Source: Zonotrichia leucophrys gambelii (Eukaryota; Chordata; Aves; Passeriformes; Passerellidae). Taken from it: a stretch of DNA of 64,000 bases. Every line of letters begins with the position of its first letter. Position 1 is the first letter of the stretch. The notes beneath the pieces are model-generated. The model worked only from the letters and a program-made list of their open reading frames with translations. It was not told the DNA's origin and did no database searches. Below, piece after piece: positions 20,901 through 34,210 of this stretch. The translations under genes were made by a program, and so were the position numbers. The DNA lies in assembly GCF_028769735.1 (NCBI RefSeq), contig NC_088170.1, positions 42,882,920-42,946,919 on the forward strand, written 5' to 3'.

Positions 20901-23484
20901 CATATATATTGCAGCTAACAGTGCTTGTGGATATTAGCCAGTCTTGGAAGGAGTCATCGGCTGCTCTAGGAGAGCTGGATCCACGTGAAGGGGGCCTGTA
21001 GTCAGTGGCACTGGGGCTTTTAAGATAAGATATAAAGTTGATAGACTGTTACATGGACTGGGAAGGTGTAAAGGTGGCAATGCTCTCTTTGGATTTCATA
21101 AGAGAAAGTTTCCTCCCCACGGGCCAGGGGAAGGATTCTGATATAGCCCAGATGCTAATGAGCCTTGGTGACGCTGTAGTCCTCTCAGCATCAATCTGCT
21201 TTTCTCAGTGTTACTATGCTGTGGGGGGAAACACTGAATGTAAGGGATTAGAGAAGTCTGAGATGGAGAGAGAGTGCAGCATCTGGTTTTGTTGTATGTG
21301 TGAAGGCATTTGGCATTATATTTTTATGTGTCTGCTGAAACAATGTCCAGTGAATGCATTCACCAGTTGGTATTTCTTAAATACCTGAAGGTGGGAATTC
21401 AGTGGGAAATTAGGATCCCCAGAAGTCACTGAAAAATAAAAGGAAATTAAAGGTGCGTTTTTAATGGAAAAGTCTTTCTGCTTAACAGGCAAGGGTGCAG
21501 AAAGCTCGAATAAAACTTGGTGTCTCTGCTGTTATGTACTGATTCACAGCTTTACATCTCTTGTGATAAAGTGTGGCAAAATGAATGATGTGGTTACTAC
21601 CTACAGCTTTAGTTATTGTTCCTGTCCTGCTTCTTTGGCCGACATGACTGCATGGAATGTGTACCAAGTGCTTCAGTTCATTGCATATAGTTTTTCCCTC
21701 CCCTCTCATGGGGTAGCAATTTTGGGAGACAGGGTGGATAAATACCACATGAAATACTTAAATCACAAGAGGCCTTTGGTTTCCCTTCAGGAGGGCAGTT
21801 TGTAAGTCATTGCCATATAACTTCCTTGTTATGAAAACAAAAATCATGTTTCTTCAAATTTCTTTTTTCTTCTTTGTTTTTCCTTTTATACTGATCTAGG
21901 TTTTAGTCCCTTCTTCTCAGTGCTAGCAGGCTTGGGCTTGTATTCTTTAGTTATAATTTAGCTGAGCCACTGGTATTGACTGCAGTCTTAAGGGAGCTTA
22001 TAAGATTAAACAGGATGCAAGATTTACTTTGAGATACTGATGTTTTATTAGTTTAGTACAGACATATTATAGAAACAGTCTGAGTTGTGAGCAGCTGACA
22101 GGAGCAAATTTTTTTTAAGCATCCTCAAGAATATGTATACCAAATATCAGTGTAAACCTGTGTGTTCATTCATGTGCATCTTATCACTGAACCTTCTTTG
22201 ATGCTCTTGAAATGTGTCTCTTATAACATATTTCTTTGGTTAATTTCCATGCATCTAGGGATATACAAACTATGTATATCCCTAGTAATATTCTTTTATT
22301 ATTAGAGAGCGAAAAAACAAACAGAAAACCACTAACAGAAAGCATTGTGCTGCTGCTCTATATTCAGATTTTAATTGTGCTGTGTAGTGCTGAATTTTTA
22401 TGTCTTGTACTTGTTTACTCTCCCTGGTTGTTGATAAAATCAGATAGTGGCATGGTCATTTTAGAGACTGACATGTCACTTCTGATGTGCTTAGCTCTCA
22501 TTCTTTATTCAGTCCATGTGTATCCATGGAGGAGCTTCATTGTCTTCCTAGCACAGGAAGCTGAGGATAATGTACAACCTGTAGTAATTGCTTCCTGCAG
22601 TTATGCGCTGCACTTGCTGCTGGAGGACTGAGGTGTTGGAAGCCCTCCCTCGTGCAATTTGGCAGCCACACAGAGTTAGGAGATGCTCTTGTATTAAAAA
22701 GCACTGCAATGTTTGCAGGCTGAAACTGCCATGCAAATGTGATGTATAATCTGCAAATGGCTACTTCTCCTTAAAGCAAGTTGTAACAATTTGGCAATCT
22801 AAAGCAAAATCTGAGAGGAAAGTTCTTTCCCACCTGAACCTTTTAGGATTAAATCTTCCTGGATTTTGCCTGTTCTAGCATCTACTTCCATCTGAAGTAG
22901 CAGATCTTCCTACTAAATGGGCCAATATAGGAACTGTTGGCCTTTTTAGTCTCCTAGTGACTGCAGTTAGTGTAGGCGAGGTGTTGTTTCTATGCTATAT
23001 TGCACTGCTGCCTTTTCCAGAGCAACTTCACGGACACAGAATTTAGTTTGTGTCATAGTTTTGGAAGTGTTTTATTGGTTGTTTGGGGTTTTTGTTTGTT
23101 TAAAGGAGGGGGATTAATTAGCAACAGTGTAGTGGAAGAATGAAGAAAATGTTTTCTCATTTTCTGAACATTGTTGTATGTGTTACAGAACTTGTGCTGA
23201 GCTTGACAGTCAGATAATGTGGGGATTAACTAGAGTTTTGAACACCTGAAATTAAAACTGTAATGTGTGAGCATATAACTGTTTGTTATGAGATGGCTGG
23301 GATAGCCGTGGCCATGTTTTCCTGCCAGGTCGTGTTTGTCATCCATCAGGCTCAAAGAAATACTAGTAGGGTGACTTGGATGGCACATTAATTACAGCTG
23401 CTATATTCAGATGCCTGGATCTAGATTTGAATTGAATGACAACTCTGGCTGAAATTCTTCCATCAACTTACTTGGATTGAAGTA

Positions 23485-23696
23485 GTGTGCTGAGATCCCC
23501 TCCTTCCCTCACGGTGCGGTCAGCTGGAGAAGGCATGTGGGGCAGCTGGGCCAGCTCTGTCTGTGGTGGCCTTCAAGACGTGGCTGGAGAAAACCTTGAG
23601 TGCTCTGCTCTGAGCTCGGAGCTGACCCTGCTTTTAGCAGGGGCTGGAGTAGAGACCTCCCACAGCCACTTCCAACATGAATTATCCTGTGGGCCT
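23485..23696 (+). mobile_element. Diverged CR1 LINE 3' fragment
   Basis: GTGGCCTTCAAGACGTGGCTGG, then GCTGACCCTGCTTTTAGCAG, then CCTCCCACAGCCACTTCCAA and ATTATCCTGTG follow the CR1 3' order with many substitutions. Confidence 0.65.
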
Positions 23697-25061
23697 GGAT
23701 CATGACCTGGTTATGCTGAGCATTACGCAGAAGGGTGTTAGTGCTGTCCCTAATCTCCTGTCCCAAAGTTGTCCTGGCAACTAAAAATCTTTCTTCAAGT
23801 AATACCAACAGAAGTAATTTCAGTTGATGTTAAGCTGTCAATACCTGTTTTCTTTATCTGAGTCAGATCTGTCTTTTTCTGTTGCAAGCCTTTTCCTGTC
23901 AATTTTGCTAATCACTATTTTAGATTCATAGTGCTGATAAATGTCCACGCAAATGCCCAATAATGGTGAAATAATACATCCTGTAAGTAGATCTGGAAAT
24001 ATGCGCACAGAAAAAAATAGAAGCAAAGGTATTACCTTGAGGATGCATTAGTTTAATATGACCAAAATGTCTGTAGATGCAGCACAGGTTTGAAAGAGAT
24101 TCAAGCAGGAATTGTCTTTTGAAAGCAAGCTGGGCTAATGAAAGTAAGGTGATTTCTTAGTGTTGCTGAGTCTTGGCAATAAAGATTCAGATGGAGTAGC
24201 CTGCAGGAGAGGTGAGCAGAAATCAGTTAGTTATCACATCATGGCAGAAATTTGAAGAATATTGCAACCCTGAAGGAAGGAAATAATTTAGAAGAAATGT
24301 TTCACAGAAGATTGAAAAAAGAGAGGGAAAGAAAGATCAAGGTATTAAAAATACCTTGTATTGGGGCTGGTAAAGATTGAGATCCTAAATTAAATTCCAT
24401 CAGGGATCAGAGAGCCAAAACTGAGAAGACTACCAGAAAACTCTAACATAATTTTGGAGGTAGCTTTTGGGATTTGCCAGACTGCAATTTTAATTCTTTC
24501 AGAGTGCAGAAGGGAGAGGGAGGCACAATTCTCTTAATGATGTGTGATGTCAGTTTTAGTGATCATGACATGGCAGGATTGTGATAAAAAAAGCAAACTG
24601 CAGACCCCTTGGGAGATTGAAAAGCAAAGTTAAATCTCCCAGCAAAGAATCTGCAAAATGTGGATAAAGTGAATTTATGTTAAGAATGGCACATGGAAGG
24701 TTGATGCCTAAAATACTGCCCTTCCTTTGGGTAGAGCTACTGTGTAAGAAGTGAAGCTGGTTTGCAAAAGCCCAGCAAAAGGGACCTGAAATTCTTTATA
24801 GAAGTGTGTGTAATATTCTGTTCAGTGAAGAAGAGCTGGAATAGTCTTTTTCTCTTGAACAGCTCCTAAGGCTCTGTCCAGCTATTGTTGGAATGTGAGC
24901 AGCGCTCGCGTTATTTGTGCATCTCTGGCACAAATGTAACACTGGACATTGCTGGAAGGTTTCAAAGTGAAACTCAGCCCTGTGGCCACAAGCAAAGTGC
25001 AGATTAGCGAGAGGTTAAATGCTCATATTTCTGGGTAGATGTAAAAAAAATCACAACATTG

Positions 25062-25115
25062 CTTCTCCCTCTCTCCCTCCCTTCTCTCCCTCTCTCCCTC
25101 CCTTCTCTCCCTCTT
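25062..25115 (+). repeat. Polypyrimidine tandem repeat
   Basis: About two and a half copies of a TCTCCCTCTCTCCCTCCCT-type unit make a 54-base uninterrupted pyrimidine tract in the NFYB intron. Such tracts can adopt triplex structures. Confidence 0.75.
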
Positions 25116-25586
25116 CGTGGATATGCAAAAAAGTAAGCTCTGTGGTCTCACTGACAGCAACCACAAGATCCTTCAAAGACACCAAGGTACCTACACAGTG
25201 GATGTGGGGTCAATGAGTGAAGTCAGCTGGGCTCTGCCTCTCCAGGGCCCATGTGTGTAGCTTGTCAGTAAGAAGGAGGGAAGCACAGGCTCTTTTGGCT
25301 TCCCTTTTTCTCCTGGCTTTTAAGTTACCTATTAAACTGTGACCGCCCCCATCTCCAAACCCTCGTGAAGAAGTCTTCTTTTTGGCCACCACATCAGAAC
25401 CTTGAGAGAAGAGCACCAAAGGATGCCCAGAGACTGAGGCAGGGCAGGACCAGGGAATGCTAAAATGTGACTCAGAAGGCACATAGGAGTAGCTGGTGTC
25501 TCAGGGAGGATGAGAATGCAGAGCTGGTCCCACGGTCTGGCTAGAAGTTTATCAGTGGGCTTGACAAACCAACACGAAGAGTAAAG

Positions 25587-25626
25587 GTGAGTGAGTGAGT
25601 GAGTGAGTGAGTGAGTGAGTGAGTGA
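25587..25626 (+). repeat. GTGA tetranucleotide microsatellite
   Basis: Ten perfect GTGA units lie in the NFYB intron, about 370 bases before the first coding exon. Confidence 0.9.
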
Positions 25627-25995
25627 AGGATGCATTCTGTGTAGGAACTAATAGGTAAAGCATTCAGTGAACAGGGGGCTGGTGTAGGTTTTGAGGGTTG
25701 TTCAAGACACCTTGCACATTCTGGTCAGACTTTCACAGGAGCTATGTGTTACATAAACCAAATGATTCTGTCATGGCCTGTGCCTCTGGCCGAGTTTGTT
25801 GAAAAGCCTCACAAAACAGTTGAACTATTTCCATTGTCAGTACAACTCATTAATGACAGTGGGGGTGCTGTTCTCCAATAGCAAAATATTTATGCTTTGT
25901 ATAAAGTGATCTCCTGGTTTGTGCTGGGTTTGAGTAATAGCTGTACTTAATGATGTAACAATCGCACCTGAAAGGTTTCCTCCTTCTGATTGTAG

Positions 25996-27874
25996 ATGGA
26001 TGGTGACAGCTCCACAACAGATGCTTCTCAGTTAGGAATTGCTGGAGATTACATTGGTGGCAGTCACTATGTCATACAGCCTCAGGATGGTAAGAAGTGA
26101 GAGAGCAAATGCTACTATTTCTCTGCATATATGTGTATACATAATTTTTCTTCCAGTTCTTATATCATTCTCTGCTATCTTCTCTCAGGCTAAGAATTTG
26201 CCATTGTTTTTGTAATGCCTCACTGTATAAAGCATTTTCTACAGTTTGAAGGGGGGAGTTGGATTTTATGTTGGTACAGAGACCTTAGGGGGATGACAAA
26301 AAAATTTATGTTATAGGAAGCAGTTTGTATTTTGGCATGGCATTAATAATGGTTGTTGATCAGAGCCATGTACACTTCAGTGCATAATGTGATTAAATGC
26401 TATCTTTATAAAGGTACCCTGATGTTGCATCTATTTTTAAAATTATTTCTATGATGGTAACACATTGTGTTTTCAAAGGTCTTCATCCTTCAGTGTAAGA
26501 TTTTAAACTGAATTATTGCCTGTTGTCTATCAAATATAATTTCTGTTAACTTTTCTTCATTTCATTAGACACAGAAGACAGCATGAATGATCATGAAGAT
26601 ACAAACGGTTCAAAAGAGAGTTTCAGAGAACAAGATATATATCTTCCAATTGCAAATGTGGCAAGGATAATGAAAAATGCCATACCCCAAACAGGAAAGG
26701 TAATACTGTTGTCTGGTAAAGAAAGTGTGTTAATGAGTTTTATTCCTTCCTCTCCATGAACTTGAGCTGATTAGAACAACATATTTTTCCAAATGATGCT
26801 GGTTTATTGAAGAAAAGCATTATAAAAGGAAAGGGGAAAAAGCCCCAGGAGCAGGAGGTGATTGAGTTTAAGCCAATCACTAAGAATATTTTCTATGCAA
26901 TTCTCTAGAGAGATTTAGTCTGCTTTCATTGATGTGCACAAAATTTGGAATAAGTGAAAATTTTTGTCTGAAATAGAAATTCAGTGCTCATCCTGAAGGG
27001 AAGAGAATGGTTAGCCTTCCATCGCCCAAATATTTGCATACCCAAATGCCAAAGTGACATAAGAAGTCTGCTTTATATCATGGAACAGATAAGGCTAGAT
27101 ATTGAGAGCCTTGTTTATTTCTTACTTCTAAGAATAGACTTTTTAATCCATTCTGCTGAGCTGGTGATTGTATAAGTACTTCATCATTCTACTGGTTTAT
27201 CTTAAATCTTTGCAGGGCTCCTATGATTTGCTCTTTCTCTGTTGTATTCCAGTACAATTCCAGCCACAGTAACATTTCCTCCAGCTAAAACTGATCTCTT
27301 TGGAGATCACTCTAAATAGAAGCAAGACATCATTTACTCGCCTCTGCTTGTATTTTCATAGTGTTCAGGGCTTTCTGGAGATCTGAATGTTACGTTTATA
27401 ACTTTGCTGTGAAAAACTGTACCCTAGTTCATATTGTCATAAATTTTTAGTGATCAAAATTAGATTTTTCTTTAGAATTTAGCATAGGGGATGTGGAGCT
27501 ATCGTGAAAAATAAGGATGGTTTTTTGTAAAAAACTGCAAGAGAAGCTGCTGACTGATGACTTCTTCTGAAAATCTCACCCTACATGTCTGAAAATATCA
27601 GAGGAGCTAGTGAAGACTCTGCACACAGTTACTGCTTCAATTTTTTAGATTCTTTTCATATGAAGAATAAGCATCTTAATTATTATAATCTTCTTACTGA
27701 TTCTTGTCAGCTTCCCAAGTAATCATGAGTAATACTTTCTGTAATTTTAAGTCAGGTAAATTACTTTTGTCCAGCTGAAAACTGTAATCAAATTTACTTA
27801 CTTCATTCTTGCCAGGGGCATATGTTGCTTCATTAGAGTTCTCATTTGGTAAATTTATACCAGAGCATATATGC

Positions 27875-27905
<31 letters not shown>

Positions 27906-30900
27906 TGTATATTTATTTGGTAATTTTATAATAAAGCATTAGAAAGGCTTTCTGCTAGATGTATATTCTAGTGCTTGAATCTAGGCAGGATAAAAATATT
28001 TGTCAGTGCTGAATTGGTGGGAATGTGATGAACTGAGGTTGGAGCTACCAGGTCTCTTAAAAAGAAGAGGAAGTGGGCTGTGACATTGTGATGAACAGGT
28101 TTGAGGAGACATAGGTAAGCAAAGCAAGAAGTATCTGGGTGTAAGAGCTTGTATAGAACTTAGGACTTCAGGAGATCCTGGCAGTTGGCTGTGCTGCTTG
28201 AAATAGGAAAACATGAGTAAAATCACATCACAGCTGGTCTTATGTAGAGGAGTGAGGACATCCAGTGGTTTGCTGTGCAGGTGTTGCCTAAATGGGTATT
28301 ATCATTGGGTTTTGGAATGTTTCCTCTATTATGTACTCCTTGGGGGGGTTAGTGGTGAGTTTTTTAAAGTCTTATGTATTTATTAATGATTTTATGATAC
28401 TTTTTTCCTTACTAGATTGCTAAGGATGCAAAGGAATGTGTACAAGAGTGTGTAAGTGAATTCATCAGCTTTATAACATCAGAAGCAAGTGAGAGGTGTC
28501 ACCAAGAGAAAAGAAAGACCATCAATGGAGAGGATATTCTCTTTGCCATGTCTACCTTGGGGTTTGATAGCTATGTTGAACCTTTGAAGTTATACCTCCA
28601 AAAATTCAGAGAGGTTGGTATATATGGGTATTTGCTCATTTATTTAACCTGGTTGCATTTATCCTTAGCTCTCTGTTGTTGTAACTATATAATGGCTAAC
28701 TTGCACAGTATCTCACAGCTCTTGATTAGGGAGTAATGTTATGTTTGAAAGCATTCCAGAGGATTCTTGACTCCCAGAGGATGTCAAGAGAAAAAGGAGG
28801 AAGTAAACATTTTGATTAGACTTGCTGATTCAGAGTAATTAAAGCTTTCAACTGAATAAATTCTCTAATATATTGGTGGTCATAAATTGCTCTGCTCTTT
28901 GAAGTGCCTATTAAGAATGTTTAATTTGATCTTTGGGTTCAGTCAGTATGTACTGACTGCATCCTCTGAGGAACTGGCCTAATGCCTATTGTTTGTCTGG
29001 ACTTCAGGTCTGCAAAAGAAAAAAGCTGTTTTTCTCATGTTGGAATAATGATTCACATGGAAAACTATCTGTTTCAATGGGTTTTTTTAAATTACTATTT
29101 TAGCCTGTCTCTCAGTTTGCTTTTGATACATAGTACATGCTAGATATGTGATCCAAACAGTTAATTTAATTTATCCCTTCTGTAGCAGAAAGTGACTTTA
29201 TTCCTTTCAGCAGTTTAGACCTTTTCAAAAAAGGAAGTTGCTTCTGCTTGAGATTTTTTTTTCTGGTCTGCCTCCTCCTGTCTAAATTGCCAGAATAGTA
29301 GATAAGGATGCTCTTCTGAGTTTCTTTGTTTTGTAAACCTTTTTTAGTTCAGACTTGCTAACCGTATTTGTTTTGCTGACAACACTTGAAGCTTCCCCTT
29401 CCCAGAAGGTCATTGGCTGAATAACTGAGTAACAGGAGGTGTAAAGTTGGAGTAGTGCTGTGTGCCTTTTCCAGTTCTGTGTGGCAGTTGCACATCCTGT
29501 GATAGGGCTGTATGTGCTTTTAAAAAGGCAAGTATTCCCTAACTAGTTCCAGTTCTTACCGAATAAGTCTGAAGTGGGTCTGTGATACTTTCATTCTTAA
29601 TTGATCAGTTTTGCAGATTATAGATACTGTGGTAGCACAGTAATTGGATTGGATTTTAATTGCATGGATAGGTTAAACAGCTTTGCTCATCAGTTTTAAA
29701 TCTCCTTTCCAGCAAGGGTGCCTTCAGGGTGAAATACTTCAGTTTTGTAATTGAGTATTTTGTCTGAAGCAAGCAGTTGCAGAGAATCATTTTTTATGCC
29801 CACATTATTTTTCTAGACATTCTTATGTAATAGCATAGAGCATCAAAAACTGCATGCAGATGACTTGGGGCCTTGGCTTTCTATGCAAATGTTGCACATT
29901 CTTGATAGGTGAGACTCTGTGATTTCTTGTAAATTCTCCTTCTGGATTACCACAGATTTTGAACTTTCTGCAGAAGGTGAAAAGCCTTTCTTAGAACCAC
30001 ACAGTCCTAGTTTGACAAGTTTTTCTTTCAGGAGTATGGTTAAGATGAAAAACACTTATGTAATATGCACATTCTCAAATCCCACAGAGTTTTACAGTTC
30101 TTGGGATTTCAAGCTCCAGCTGTTGCACTGTAACTCTTCTGCAAGTTTCAAACCTTGGCTAGAGTTCCTGGGGCTTTGAAAAAAATCTCAAGCTTTTTTT
30201 CTGCTTTTTTTGTGCTCTCTCTTCTTAGGCAATGAAAGGAGAAAAGGGAATTGGGGGAACAGTTACAACTGCAGATGGTCTAAGTGAGGAGCTCACAGAA
30301 GAAGCATTTAGTGAGTAGTGCTTTTTAATTTATTATGTTCTTACTACAGCTGTTGTAAATACAGCACTTCTGGCAGCATTCTTACTTGAGGAATATATCC
30401 TGCGCTAGTAATAGCTCATGTCAATTGTGAAAAATTTATAAATGCATATATTAGTCCTTGTGTACACTTAAACACAGGTTGTAATGAAAGGTGCAAACCT
30501 TTTTTTTCCTTTTCCCCCAGTAGCTACATATTTAGGCCCCATCCATTCTACTTGCAAGACTCTTGGGGGAAAAAAGTTAAACTGACTTGAGGAGCTCATC
30601 TTTGAGAAGTGAGGCAGAGAAGAAAATCATCTTTGTCTAATTCTAAAGACCTTAATATTTCTTACATTCAAAAGAATGCACAGATTGGCAGCTAGAAGGT
30701 GTAGGGTGTAGCATTCAGTGTAGTTTTCTTCCTTTTACTGTGGATTAAAACCTGACAGTTTTTTGGGATTTACACTGATTTTGTTGGTGCTGATTCTTGC
30801 ATGTAGTCTCCACCTTGGCTTTTAAATGTTATGGGCTGGTAGTGTTGAACCTGATAGAAGACAAATTAGAAAGCACAGCTCTAGTCCTATCTATTGACAA

Positions 30901-32851
30901 GCTTTAAGTTTTTAAGTATGTGATAAAATCACTGGTAAACCACCAAACAAGCAAAAATTCAAAGCCTGAGGGCTAAAATGACCTATTCAGGATTGGAAAT
31001 ACACTTTGCTCTCAGTTTGACTTTGGCTGCATAAAACAGTGCAGTCTTGTTGGGTCTCTTCTAGCCTGGAAGAGGAGCTTACAAAACTGGCTGGAAATTA
31101 GGAATCTGAATCTAAATTGCAAGCGTCCCTTCTAATATTTAGATTCAGATTCTTAAAAACTTTAGGTTGCTGTGACTTGAAAAGAGCAACTTTAGAAATG
31201 TCCTGGCAGGATTAAGGATGCAAAGGAGCTGTTGCAGTATTAAAAGAAAGTTTAAAAAAAAATTATGTTAAATAACTGATCATGTCAAGTGCTGCAGGTT
31301 TTTCCCTTCTCAGGGGCAGCTCTGTCTGGAATGAATGATGGTGTCACTGCAGCAGTAGTAGTAATAGCTGTGCTTCTGTGGCATAACCCTCAGCTCTTTG
31401 TGGTGGCCTCATGCCGGGGCTGGGTCAGGGTCTCTCCATTAAGCTGTGTTGGATGTGGAATGTGCACATTGAAGGGCAGTAAATTTTGGACCTGCCAGAG
31501 CCACTCTCACTAATCTTCATGCATCTCTCAGCCTGCAACTGAAGCAATTGAAATTTTGTTCAATGAAGGAGGAAGGAAAAAAAATAAAAACAACCAACCA
31601 ACGAACGAACCAAAAATCTAATTACAAAACCCTCAAACATCATCTTTCAAATGAAAAGTGTTAGGATTATGCTGTGCTTTCAGAATTTTTTATTGGTTAT
31701 ACATCTTGTTTATATTTAATAACTACATGAACAGAACCTCATTATTATTATTATTAACCTACAGTATAAATCATTGTGCTGCTTTGCTTTCAAAAAGCAG
31801 TTGTAAGGCACCTACTCTGAGTGTGAGAGCTTAATATGCATGTTTGTGAAGGTCTGCCTTGGGGCATCACTCCCTGTGTTTTCTCTTGGTATCTCAGAAG
31901 TATTTTACTCCTTTTGTTGGCCTCCTCTTTTCTCTGTGAAATCAGAGCTCTTCTGTGTGCCCTAAAGGACATGCTGAAGTTGACCACTACAATGTCAGGC
32001 TCTGGCAGTGCCTTTTGTTTTTTGTCATTGCCTGTTCCTGTTCCTCTCTTCTGCCTTCCATGGAGCTCCTGTATTATGGAGTCCCTGATGGATCCCAATT
32101 TATAAAGCAGCACAATGATTTAATTGAGTTCCTCCCACATGGCTATGCTCAAGTGCTAAACAAAGCCAACTGAATTCTTCAGGCTTGTTGGGATACTGAG
32201 CACTGGAGATGGCCTTTTCAGTGGTCAGGGTGGTGAGCTCTGCTCCATTTGCCTGTGTGCAGGTTTGGACATTCTGCTTACTCTCAGAACAAAATCAAGT
32301 TGGATTTTATGTATTTCTTCTGAATGGGAATAAACTTGTTCACCTGTAGCACTTGGTAACAAGTGTGAATTTACCAGTGTAGGATGGTAACTCGGGAGAT
32401 TAATGGCTCTGTAGTCCTGGAGTGGACCACAATTATTTAATGGTGACAGACACATCAAACAAGGCTCTGTATATCAAGCATTCCTGCCTAATGTTTTTAA
32501 AATGCTCTTTCTTTCAGCTAACCAGTTGCCAGCAGGCTTAATAACCACAGATGGCCAACAGCAGAATGTTATGGTCTACACAACATCATATCAACAGGTA
32601 TGATCCTGTATCTTGTCCCCTACTCTCCCTTCTGCTGCTGAAATCCAAACACTCGTTCAGCTGCTCTGTTCTGAAAGATGAGAATTAATTTTATATAGTC
32701 CTTTGGTGGTGGCTGTCATGCCATTCTGACACTGAGAATTCATGGCTGCTTGCTGTGAACTGCTCTGCAGCTTCAGAAAATGTGCAGTGGAATGTAAGCT
32801 TGAATTTTCTTTCTCTAGATCTCTGGTGTTCAACAAATTCAGTTCTCATGA
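25996..32851 (+). CDS. NFYB: Nuclear transcription factor Y subunit beta (NF-YB), six coding exons
   Basis: Coding exons: 25996-26089, 26569-26699, 28416-28613, 30229-30310, 32518-32597, 32819-32851. All junctions are AG/GT and phases agree; the total is 618 bases, 205 codons plus TGA. The product is the histone-fold subunit that pairs with NF-YC and recruits NF-YA to bind CCAAT boxes in promoters. Reading begins [14 protein letters not shown]. The acidic/Gln N-terminus covers residues 1-50. The H2B-like histone fold ([18 protein letters not shown] through [10 protein letters not shown]) covers about 52-141, split between exons 2 and 3. A tail ends [12 protein letters not shown]. Identity to known vertebrate NF-YB is close to complete. 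The ATG is the first base after the exon acceptor. Many homologues have two more N-terminal residues, so an upstream start in an unplaced 5' exon is possible. It is convergent with HCFC2. Confidence 0.97.
27866..27912 (+). repeat. TA/TG microsatellite in NFYB intron
   Basis: A run of TATATATATATATATG followed by TATG repeats lies between coding exons 2 and 3. It is a simple repeat with no other feature. Confidence 0.8.
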
Positions 32852-33265
32852 TTTTGAAGAAAATTTTCCATCTGGGAACATGAGACGGAAAACCTGTGCA
32901 ACTCTAACGAAGAGGCAGTTTTAATGACTGGTGAAGAGATTTATCTCTTTGTATATTAAATAGCTGTAATGTAGCTACCAGAAGCTTGACTAATTGAGGT
33001 GAGAGTTCTGACTCAAATCTTTTTCATGATGATTTTAAAGAAATAATTGGATTTTAAAGGTATTAAAGTATTTTTGTTTTGTACAAGAGTTTGTTGCTCT
33101 GTATAACTCCTGTATGCATTGTATATTGCAATTTATTACTGTCAGAGATTTGTAGACAGTTTCTTATTTTCATATTGAATCATGTTACTTTTGTAATTCA
33201 GGTGAACAGCTGGGTTAATTCATGCTTACCCTTTGAATAAAATTGTAAGGGTAAAGTTCATTTTT
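32852..33265 (+). other. NFYB: NFYB 3' UTR with candidate poly(A) signal
   Basis: Non-coding sequence follows the TGA at 32849-32851. A canonical AATAAA at 33236-33241 is a plausible proximal polyadenylation signal. A second AATAAA at 33905-33910 could give a longer transcript. Which is used cannot be told from sequence. Confidence 0.55.
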
Positions 33266-34107
33266 GAATGCAAGTTGCCTTTATTATGAAGATTGAGTTA
33301 GTCTTGGTTATGTAACTTGTCTTGCATGACAACCTCAACTAACCAGACACGTCAGCTTATTTATTGAGATTTTGAAAGGGACTTTTTCCTCATGAAACTA
33401 GCAGCTCAAAAGCATTGCTACAATTGTTTTTTCTAATGTAATTTCTGAATTAAAGGTTAATCAAAACCAATGAATGCTCTACTACATTTAGAGGTTTAGA
33501 GCTTATCAACAGTGTTAATGAAAGCAATGCAGGTTTTCTTTTTTTAAATTTTTTTCAGTTGCATTAATTCTCGTTCGACTTACTTTGATACTTTTAAGGT
33601 AGTCTTTCTGCTATTGAAATAACTCCTCCTTTTTATGTATGGCTTGTAGAATCCCAGACTTTGAAATCCAAGGGTAGGGGGGATTTTGTAGTCCTTGTGG
33701 TAAAAGATCTCATTTTAATTTTTTACTGAAATGTTTTAACATTTCTTGTGAGCCTGTGGAAACTCAAAAGTGGTAGTGACTTTCTATGTCTGGGCTGCAT
33801 GTTGTGTGGATGTGTATGGGCATGAGTGGCTGACACCTGATTAAGTGATACAAATCTGAAATGGAAGACAGACTTCAGGTTTGCTGTCTCTTTCTTGGTT
33901 TTGCAATAAACTCTATCTAGGTAATGTAGTTCTGTATATTAAGTGAGCTGTTCTTGGTAACATTGCTGTTTCTTTAATAATTGGATGGGTAATTTTGTTG
34001 CCATGTCTTAGCCTATTAGGGTAGGGATGAGGGTTTTAGTAATAGCTTACTCAGACTGGATTTTGGGACCTTCCATATTTTTACTGTTTCCAGTGGACTG
34101 AAATGTA

Positions 34108-34175
34108 ATATATTTATTATCCTTCTAATAAGGATAATAAATATATTATCCTTATTAGAAGGATAATAAATATAT
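34108..34175. repeat. Perfect 32-bp inverted repeat (hairpin)
   Basis: Arms 34108-34139 and 34144-34175 are exact reverse complements over 32 bases with a 4-base loop. They contain TTATCCTTCTAATAAGGATAA-type sequence that is itself partly palindromic. Base-by-base pairing was checked. The arms are AT-rich. Confidence 0.9.
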
Positions 34176-34176
34176 C

Positions 34177-34210
34177 CTTAAATTAATAACAGGTATGTTA
34201 TTAATTTAAG
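34177..34210. repeat. Perfect 15-bp inverted repeat adjoining the first
   Basis: Arms 34177-34191 and 34196-34210 pair perfectly with a 4-base loop. A single base separates this hairpin from the larger one, so the two stand back to back. Confidence 0.9.

Larger units (their letters stand above)
18751..25995 (+). other. NFYB 5' intron region
   Basis: This is the long non-coding interval between the CpG island and the first coding exon. Apart from a CR1 fragment (23485-23696), a polypyrimidine tandem (25062-25115) and a GTGA microsatellite (25587-25626), I see no gene. A further untranslated exon could be hidden here. Many NFYB proteins begin two residues earlier (Met-Thr) than the ATG I can place, which would require an exon ending in that pair of codons. 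Confidence 0.5.
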
